Program-made: the position numbers and the translations under genes | The notes under the pieces: generated by a model | The model's input: only the letters and a program-made list of their open reading frames with translations | Told to the model about the DNA's origin: nothing | The model's database searches: none | DNA from: Clostridia bacterium | GTDB taxonomy: Bacteria; Bacillota; Dehalobacteriia; UBA4068 | Length of the DNA: 5,401 bases | Reading direction: 5' to 3' | Assembly: GCA_012515255.1 (NCBI GenBank) | Contig: JAAYYR010000136.1 | Coordinates: forward strand, 1 to 5,401 | Part shown: piece by piece, positions 1-4,236 of the stretch | Position numbering within the stretch: the stretch's first letter is position 1 | Layout: each line of letters begins with the position of its first letter

Positions 1-126
1 TGAGATATGCCGCTACGCCGCGCTGATTAACAATTTAATGATTTTAGCCGGGAAATTTTGCTTATCCTGCCGGGAAACGGTCATACTATCCGCAGCAGTC
101 TTTAGCTCAAAAAAGCGATTTGATAT

Positions 127-134
127 GGAGGGAG
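127..134 (+). promoter_or_regulatory. ribosome binding site deciding the start of the 63-aa protein
   Basis: GGAGGGAG ends 5 nt before ATG 140 (8 nt from the GGAGG core). It favours the internal start at 140 over the earlier in-frame ATG at 38, which has no comparable site. Confidence 0.7.
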
Positions 135-139
135 AAAAA

Positions 140-331
140 ATGCCGCATAATAGGCTTGACCCTGAAGAAATGCAGCGCCTCAATGAACAGCTGGCCAATG
201 ATTCCTTTGCCAATGAAGGAGGCCCGCGCCGTCGCATTCAAGACGCCCGGGAAGAGCTTGAGCTCACCGACGCCACCCGCGTTGTCAGCGCCGAGGAAAT
301 CAACCGGGACAGCGAACTGGACGACGGCTAA
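140..331 (+). CDS. small acidic hypothetical protein (63 aa)
   Basis: I do not recognise this protein. The start is ATG at 140, chosen because a strong purine-rich RBS (GGAGGGAG, 127-134) precedes it at good spacing. The same frame is open upstream to the window edge, but that extension has no RBS of its own and a different, Cys-containing composition. The product is very hydrophilic: 17 Asp/Glu against 8 Arg, with no Lys, Cys, Tyr or Trp. An N-terminal stretch (about residues 7-20, DPEEMQRLNEQLAN) looks helical. A three-Arg run sits at residues 30-32, and a second acidic stretch at 35-62 ends in DSELDDG. There is no signal peptide or membrane segment, so it is probably cytoplasmic, partly disordered or a small helical partner protein. 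It stands alone, convergent with the aminotransferase, and ends at a strong terminator. The RBS and its position between plausible control signals support a real gene; its function is unknown. Confidence 0.7.
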   Translation: MPHNRLDPEEMQRLNEQLANDSFANEGGPRRRIQDAREELELTDATRVVSAEEINRDSELDDG

Positions 332-363
332 GCATAAAGCGCGCGCTTGAGCCGCGCATAAAC

Positions 364-393
364 AAAAGACGCCGGCAATTGCCGGCGTCTTTT
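364..393. terminator. bidirectional rho-independent terminator
   Basis: This is a perfect inverted repeat. AAAAGACGCCGGC (364-376) pairs with GCCGGCGTCTTTT (381-393) around an AATT loop. The GC-rich stem is flanked by an A run on the left and a T run on the right, so the transcript of either strand has a hairpin followed by U residues. It lies 32 nt after the 63-aa gene (+) and 36 nt after the aminotransferase (-). It can therefore end both convergent transcripts. Confidence 0.9.
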
Positions 394-429
394 AGCCTGC
401 TTTATCCTTAATAATACAATCCCAATGGC

Positions 430-1752
430 CTAGGCTCTATACTCTTCATATTGGCGAAGCAGTTTCACGAATAAAGCGGGTATCTTAGCCAAATTCTGCG
501 GCGTTTCCACATAAGAGATGCGGAATTGGCTTTTCCACGGATGATCCGCCGCCGCCTGATGGTCATAGAATCCGTCCATCGGCGACACGAGCAGCGTTGT
601 GTCTACTCCGTCGATCGACACAGAACCTTGCTCCGCGCAATAAAGAACGAATTCAGTGGCGTCAAATCCCGGTTTAACGACATTTTTCACATCAACGACC
701 GAATAGATCGCAGCGTCGGGACTGGAGACGATCAAGCCCGGTTCCTCCTGCTTCAGGCCATTATAGACCATCATAATCTGCTGCCGGTAATAATCGCGGC
801 ATTTTTTGCACCAGGCGGCGATTTGTTCCCGGCTTTGATGGGCCAGCGCGCCGAAGATATATTGGCCGATCGCGTTTGCGCAGAGATTAGCGGTGTATTC
901 GGCGACCGCGCCATCATGGAAAGCGGCATTATCCGTGATCATAGCGCCAATTCGCAGGCCGCAGGCATTCCAGACCTTGGAGGAAGTCTCAAGGCCGATC
1001 CTTCTGCCCTCTATCCCCGGCACCTCAGCGTCGGTAATGCCCCAAATGCTCACCAGTTTTTTAGTTGCTTCGTCATAATATAATTCGCGGTAAGCCTCGT
1101 CGCTGACCATCCACATATTGTATTTGACGCATAAGCGCGCCAAAGCGGTCATGGTGCCATAATCATAGAGCTGCCCAGTGGGATTGTCATAAGGAATAAC
1201 GACCAAGGCGCCGGGGCGGCTGTCTTGTATCACCTTTTCAATCTCATCCAGGCGCGGCAGGGCAAATTTGCCGTCTTGATTCAGACAGCGTTTGACCGCC
1301 ACGGTATGGCGGCCGATCCTTTTGGCCAAAGAAAGATAATTCGTATAGGCCGGGTCGATCAAGAGCAGGGGCTTTTCATGCGTTCCGGCGGGGCCGCATA
1401 CCCCGAGCAAAAGCAATTCCATGGCGGCGGAAGCGCCGTCTGTAATCTGTACGAGCAGCTTTTCCGCTGCGAAGCCCTCGCAGTGCAGGATGTTTTTGAA
1501 AGCATCCCGGCACTCTGTCGTGCCGGCGGTGTCCGTATAACGCATCGCGCCGCCGCTAAACGGGCTGTCCGGCGCGTCAAGGCCAAACATCCGCTCCTGC
1601 ATCGCCGGGTTCATCGGCAAAGAAACATTGCCGATGCTGACATTGATCACTGCTTGCGGCTTAACCCGGCGCGCTGTAAATTTTTCTTGGGCCAGCCGAA
1701 TATCCGAAGGTTTTCTCGATGCGAAATGCGCCGATAGCATTGGTTGATTCAT
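430..1752 (-). CDS. PLP-dependent aminotransferase, class I/II (fold type I)
   Basis: A cytoplasmic enzyme of 440 aa that moves an amino group between an amino acid and a 2-oxo acid using pyridoxal phosphate. The class I/II signature residues are present in order: the NPTG loop with Asn190 (YDNPTG), Asp218 and Tyr221 (SDEAYRE), Schiff-base Lys259 (TSSKVW), Arg267 (CGLRIG), and the carboxylate-binding Arg411 (FRISY). The start at 1752 is chosen because GGAGG (1758-1762) lies 5 nt upstream. An in-frame ATG at 1764 would put that RBS inside the coding sequence. The length is somewhat above the usual ~390-400 aa, with extra residues at the N-terminus and near 390-408. The substrate cannot be read from the sequence; an aspartate- or aromatic-type enzyme is possible. 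It is divergent from a pyridoxamine kinase that makes its cofactor. Expression starts from a strong promoter about 150 nt upstream, leaving a long structured leader. The stop is TAG. Confidence 0.93.
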   Translation of the reverse strand: MNQPMLSAHFASRKPSDIRLAQEKFTARRVKPQAVINVSIGNVSLPMNPAMQERMFGLDAPDSPFSGGAMRYTDTAGTTECRDAFKNILHCEGFAAEKLLVQITDGASAAMELLLLGVCGPAGTHEKPLLLIDPAYTNYLSLAKRIGRHTVAVKRCLNQDGKFALPRLDEIEKVIQDSRPGALVVIPYDNPTGQLYDYGTMTALARLCVKYNMWMVSDEAYRELYYDEATKKLVSIWGITDAEVPGIEGRRIGLETSSKVWNACGLRIGAMITDNAAFHDGAVAEYTANLCANAIGQYIFGALAHQSREQIAAWCKKCRDYYRQQIMMVYNGLKQEEPGLIVSSPDAAIYSVVDVKNVVKPGFDATEFVLYCAEQGSVSIDGVDTTLLVSPMDGFYDHQAAADHPWKSQFRISYVETPQNLAKIPALFVKLLRQYEEYRA

Positions 1753-1757
1753 ATGAG

Positions 1758-1762
1758 CCTCC
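1758..1762 (-). promoter_or_regulatory. ribosome binding site deciding the aminotransferase start
   Basis: On the minus strand GGAGG is followed by CTCAT and then ATG at 1752, a 5-nt spacing. It overlaps the upstream in-frame ATG (1764), which makes that codon an unlikely start. Confidence 0.75.
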
Positions 1763-1794
1763 ATCGATCATTTTCCGCGGGATGGTCGGGTAAA

Positions 1795-1860
1795 TTACGG
1801 CGAAATGCCTGAGTCATCAAGACAAACGGTTTTCTGGCGCCAGGCGGGCCAAAAAGCCAT
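1795..1860 (-). CDS. possible 21-codon Trp-containing leader peptide
   Basis: A short ORF inside the aminotransferase leader, ATG at 1860 and TAA at 1795-1797. It begins M-A-F-W-P-A-W-R, with Phe3, Trp4 and Trp7 close together. GGGAG lies only 3 nt before the ATG, closer than ideal. Its first codons overlap the U run of a short terminator-like hairpin (1851-1865), the geometry expected if ribosome position affected RNA folding. Two Trp in 21 codons could be chance, and no downstream link to tryptophan is proven. This is an inference from position and composition only. Confidence 0.25.
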   Translation of the reverse strand: MAFWPAWRQKTVCLDDSGISP

Positions 1861-1908
1861 CGGCTCCCGGCAGCCTGTTTGTCCCCAATCGTCAAAGATA
1901 GATATATA

Positions 1909-1937
1909 ATTATACCCCCGGAGCTTTTTTTTTTCAA
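1909..1937 (-). promoter_or_regulatory. sigma-A/70 promoter of the aminotransferase
   Basis: On the minus strand TTGAAA (1937-1932) and TATAAT (1914-1909) are separated by exactly 17 nt. The -10 box is perfect and the -35 box matches 5 of 6... positions at TTGA-A, with only the C of TTGACA changed. The spacer contains an A run followed by a G run. Transcription should start near 1902. Confidence 0.8.
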
Positions 1938-2121
1938 TGCGCAAAATAAATCAGGATCGCCAAAGCATGGCGCGGCCGCCCCAAATTAGCGCGTTGTGGA
2001 TTCTCATCCGCTTGATCTGGCTATATAAAATATCTCCAATTTGATAATATTAATAGGTTCAAATGCCTAATATAATACGAGGCAGTATGACTTTAACCCA
2101 TACCCTACCAGGAGGCATGAT
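1938..2121 (+). promoter_or_regulatory. divergent intergenic region with pyridoxamine kinase promoter
   Basis: This is the kinase side of a 369-nt gene-free stretch (1753-2121). A perfect -10 box, TATAAT, lies at 2071-2076 and would start transcription near 2083, about 40 nt before the ATG. No good -35 box lies 16-18 nt upstream; TTGATA at 2041-2046 is too far away (24 nt). This suggests activator dependence or a weak promoter. TAGG (2054-2057) and CCTA (2066-2069) form a short inverted repeat just upstream of the -10 box and could be part of an operator. Nothing recognisable is seen in 1938-2040 apart from AT-rich tracts. Confidence 0.5.
2110..2115 (+). promoter_or_regulatory. consensus ribosome binding site of pyridoxamine kinase
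   Basis: A perfect AGGAGG, 6 nt before ATG 2122. It fixes the start and argues against the out-of-frame ATG at 2117. Confidence 0.85.
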
Positions 2122-2955
2122 ATGAACAATAAGCGTCTTTTAACTATTCAGGACATTTCCTGCGTCGGTCAGTGCTCGCTGACCGTCGCCCTGCCGATCA
2201 TTTCCGCATGCGGCATTGAAACGAGTATTTTGCCCTCGGCGGTATTATCGACGCATACATCCGGCTTCAGCGGTTTTACCTTTCGCGACTTAACCGATGA
2301 TATCCCGGCGATTCAAGAGCATTGGCAGAAAGAACATATTGCTTTTGACGCCATCTATACCGGCTATCTGGGCAGCACCAAGCAGATCGACTATGTCAAA
2401 AGCATTTTGGATACGATGCTGAAAGAGGGCGGCCAATCGATCGTCGATCCCGCCATGGCCGATAACGGGCAGCTTTATCCATTATTTGATATGGAATATG
2501 TCGAGGCGATGAAAAAGCTATGCTTCGCGGCTGATATCATCATCCCCAATATTACCGAGGCCTGCCTGCTGACCGGTCTGGAGTATCGCGGCGAATACGA
2601 TGAGGCCTATATTGACGAGCTACTCGCGAGGCTGGCGGCAGCCGGGGCTAAAACAGTGGTGCTCACCGGTGTCGGCTATACGCCGGACACAACAGGCGTC
2701 GTGGTATGGGAAAACAGCAAGAAATTTTATTATCAGCATCATAAATACCCGCGCGGCTGCCATGGTACCGGCGATGTATACGCTTCGGCTTTTGTCGGCG
2801 CTTACCTCAATGGCAAAAGCGTTACTGAAGCCGCCACGATAGCCGCTGATTATACCGTATTATGCATCGAAAAAACTTTGAATGACAAAGACCATTGGTA
2901 CGGCGTTAAATTCGAAGCGGCGCTCAAAGACTTGATCCTGCAGCTTAGCGAATAA
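2122..2955 (+). CDS. pyridoxamine/pyridoxal kinase (PdxY/PRK07105-like)
   Basis: A cytoplasmic kinase of the ribokinase/PfkB superfamily, 277 aa and normal length for bacterial pyridoxal kinases. It phosphorylates pyridoxal, pyridoxamine or pyridoxine with ATP at the 5'-hydroxyl, the salvage route to PLP. The order of motifs is typical: N-terminal strand and substrate loop IQDISCVGQCSL (residues 9-20), STHTSGFSGFTF lid/substrate segment (43-54), YTGYLG (79-84), VDPAMADNG (108-116), IIPNITEACLLTG (140-152), LTGVGYTPD (181-189), and the anion hole with catalytic base GCHGTGD (212-218, Asp218). These match the firmicute pyridoxamine kinase group better than sugar kinases. The start is fixed by AGGAGG at 2110-2115. 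The gene is transcribed alone, divergent from a PLP-dependent aminotransferase, and ends at a strong terminator. Exact vitamer preference cannot be read from sequence. Confidence 0.93.
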   Translation: MNNKRLLTIQDISCVGQCSLTVALPIISACGIETSILPSAVLSTHTSGFSGFTFRDLTDDIPAIQEHWQKEHIAFDAIYTGYLGSTKQIDYVKSILDTMLKEGGQSIVDPAMADNGQLYPLFDMEYVEAMKKLCFAADIIIPNITEACLLTGLEYRGEYDEAYIDELLARLAAAGAKTVVLTGVGYTPDTTGVVVWENSKKFYYQHHKYPRGCHGTGDVYASAFVGAYLNGKSVTEAATIAADYTVLCIEKTLNDKDHWYGVKFEAALKDLILQLSE

Positions 2956-3007
2956 ACGCTTCCATTCCCGATCAACGGGCTGGACAAGCCTTGCCCGCAG
3001 ATAAGAT

Positions 3008-3040
3008 AACCCCCCGCCGCATAGCGGCCGGGGGGTTTTT
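3008..3040 (+). terminator. rho-independent terminator after pyridoxamine kinase
   Basis: AACCCCCC-G-CCGC (3008-3020) pairs with GCGG-C and GGGGGGTT (3024-3037) across an ATA loop. One C at 3029 is bulged, giving about 13 bp of very GC-rich stem. A run of five T (3036-3040) follows. It lies 52 nt after the kinase stop. Read from the minus strand, the hairpin is followed by TTATCTTATC, a weaker tail, so it may also help stop the convergent membrane-protein transcript. Confidence 0.9.
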
Positions 3041-3049
3041 GCTTGCGCA

Positions 3050-4042
3050 TCATATTACGCTTTTACGTCTCTTGGGCCAAAAGGGATAGGCCCGCGCTGA
3101 ACTGCCCCTGCCGCCAATAATCAGGGCCGCGCCGATCAAAACAGCCGCACCGGCCATGATTTGCAATGGATAAACAGCCAGAGTGGACGCTGGAATCAGC
3201 AAGGGCAGCAAACCGATGGCCCCGGCCGGCGGAAAGTATAGCTTGCTGCATTCAATAATCAACAGCAAAAGAGCCAAAACGCAGCCGGCGCAGCAGACCA
3301 AAGACAGGCCGAGCGTTTCGCAGAGCAAAAGCCTGCCATAAGCGCCAATCACCGCAGCCGCCGCCGTTAAAAGCCATATGCGCAGCGGTTTTTGGCGGGC
3401 CGGACTGCGCGGCGCCGCCAGCTCGGCAAAGATCACGATCAGCGGCGGCGCTAAATAGAAGAGGCTTTTCAGCACAAAAACAGCGATAGCTGCCAGCAGT
3501 GCTAAAACCGCTAAAAGCAGGCCCCAATGTTTTAACTGGGCGTATATACCCGGTTGGGCAACTATGACCCGCCTGGTACGCAGACCGCGCGCTTCGAGCA
3601 AGTATTGCACAGACACGATGATAATAATCGACGCCGCCACAGAGAGCGGATACAGCCAGCTATGCGTCTGCAAGAATACAGGAAGAATACAAGCGGAAAT
3701 TATGGGCAGGAATGTGCTTTGCGCCAGGATGAGAAGAAGGCCGCAAAAAGCGAAACCCAGCAGTATCTGCATATAAACAGGCAGCCCGCTTTGCACGAGC
3801 AATACGCCGCCGGCCGCGGCGGCGGACAGCAGAACGACCATGGTTATTTTGCCCGCGTTCCAGCGCTGGACAACTGCGACCCAAGCGCCGATGACTAAGG
3901 CGGCCATTTCCGGGAAAATAATTTCCGGTTCATTGAAGTATTGCGCCAGACCGGTCATAAGCAGTACCGGAAGAAGCGCCAGAGAGCAGCGGAACAATTT
4001 CGCCATTATTCCGCCGGCGTCGATAGGTATTTTTCTCATCAT
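3050..4042 (-). CDS. polytopic membrane protein, HPP-family-like
   Basis: A 330-aa, very hydrophobic inner-membrane protein with about 10-12 membrane segments (near 15-34, 41-58, 66-85, 90-124, 130-148, 171-210, 221-240, 245-265, 271-288, 291-311) and a basic C-terminal tail (WPKRRKSVI). The C-terminal half resembles the HPP family: PPLIVIFAELAAPRSPARQ (199-217) followed by YFPPAGAIGLLPLLIP (269-284). The usual His-Pro-Pro is here Phe-Pro-Pro. The N-terminal half looks like a diverged copy of the same unit (PEIIFPEMAAL at 39-49; FLPIISACILPVFL at 111-124). HPP proteins are poorly characterised; a plant member transports nitrite, but no substrate can be assigned here. The start is uncertain. 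ATG at 4042 and 4039 have no clear RBS, whereas ATG 4006 (MAKLFRCSL...) has a modest GGCGGA close upstream and gives a 318-aa protein; the longest form is given. It lies downstream of the GrdB-family gene on the same strand, 194 nt away. The stop is TGA. Confidence 0.75.
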   Translation of the reverse strand: MMRKIPIDAGGIMAKLFRCSLALLPVLLMTGLAQYFNEPEIIFPEMAALVIGAWVAVVQRWNAGKITMVVLLSAAAAGGVLLVQSGLPVYMQILLGFAFCGLLLILAQSTFLPIISACILPVFLQTHSWLYPLSVAASIIIIVSVQYLLEARGLRTRRVIVAQPGIYAQLKHWGLLLAVLALLAAIAVFVLKSLFYLAPPLIVIFAELAAPRSPARQKPLRIWLLTAAAAVIGAYGRLLLCETLGLSLVCCAGCVLALLLLIIECSKLYFPPAGAIGLLPLLIPASTLAVYPLQIMAGAAVLIGAALIIGGRGSSARAYPFWPKRRKSVI

Positions 4043-4236
4043 ATGCGACTATAAAAGATTCCCGTTAATTTTGGGCCGCCCATATCCTGATTCCAGCAAA
4101 TAATTATGACATGCGCGGTCCCCTTTATCTGTATAGCTGACAAAAAGCGCCAAGATAATATCAGCGGTGTCGCGTCCATTGCGCGCTATCGCTGTTCTTC
4201 GCAATAAATAAAAGTGCAGCTTTATAATTTATTATA
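4043..4236 (-). other. intergenic gap with no confident gene
   Basis: It lies between the end of the GrdB-family gene and the membrane-protein gene. TATAATAAATTATA (4223-4236) is a short AT-rich hairpin directly after the stop. GCTGACA (4136-4142) and TATCAGC (4159-4165) form a 7-bp inverted repeat with one wobble pair in RNA. Neither has the GC stem plus U run of a clear terminator, so the upstream transcript may read through. On the minus strand TATAGT, about 10 nt before ATG 4042, could be a -10 box but has no matching -35. A TTG-initiated 51-codon frame (4049-4204) is described under findings. Confidence 0.4.

Larger units (their letters stand above)
1753..1902 (-). promoter_or_regulatory. 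long structured 5' leader of the aminotransferase mRNA
   Basis: About 150 nt separate the likely transcription start (near 1902) from the ATG at 1752. A 7-bp inverted repeat, GACAAAC (1883-1877) with GUUUGUC (1827-1821), plus two G-U pairs, encloses a 49-nt GC-rich segment. Inside it AGCC (1865-1862) can pair with GGCU (1858-1855) just before a five-U run. The alternative pairing UUUUUGGC (1855-1848) with GCCA and AAAA (1838-1830, one bulged G) would bury that U run. A perfect palindrome, CTGGCGCCAG, lies at 1834-1843. This is compatible with an attenuator or riboswitch. I could match it to no known class by eye. Confidence 0.4.

Noticed and set aside
48..77. Repeated GCCGGGAAA (48-56 and 69-77) as an operator or repeat element
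   Set aside because: Only two short copies, with no clear promoter around them; likely chance.
38..139. N-terminal extension of the 63-aa protein from ATG 38
   Set aside because: No RBS before 38, a different composition, and a strong RBS at 127-134 supports ATG 140.
526..1083. Plus-strand frame of 185 codons inside the aminotransferase region
   Set aside because: Antisense to an aminotransferase whose catalytic residues are all present; the translation looks random and Arg/His-rich.
1225..1737. Plus-strand frame of 170 codons
   Set aside because: Same reason: antisense shadow of the aminotransferase N-terminal half.
1821..1902. Match of the aminotransferase leader to a ZTP (pfl), T-box, TPP or SAM riboswitch
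   Set aside because: CCGCCUGG at 1849-1841 recalls the ZTP motif, but the other conserved ZTP elements are missing; T-box, TPP and SAM core sequences are absent.
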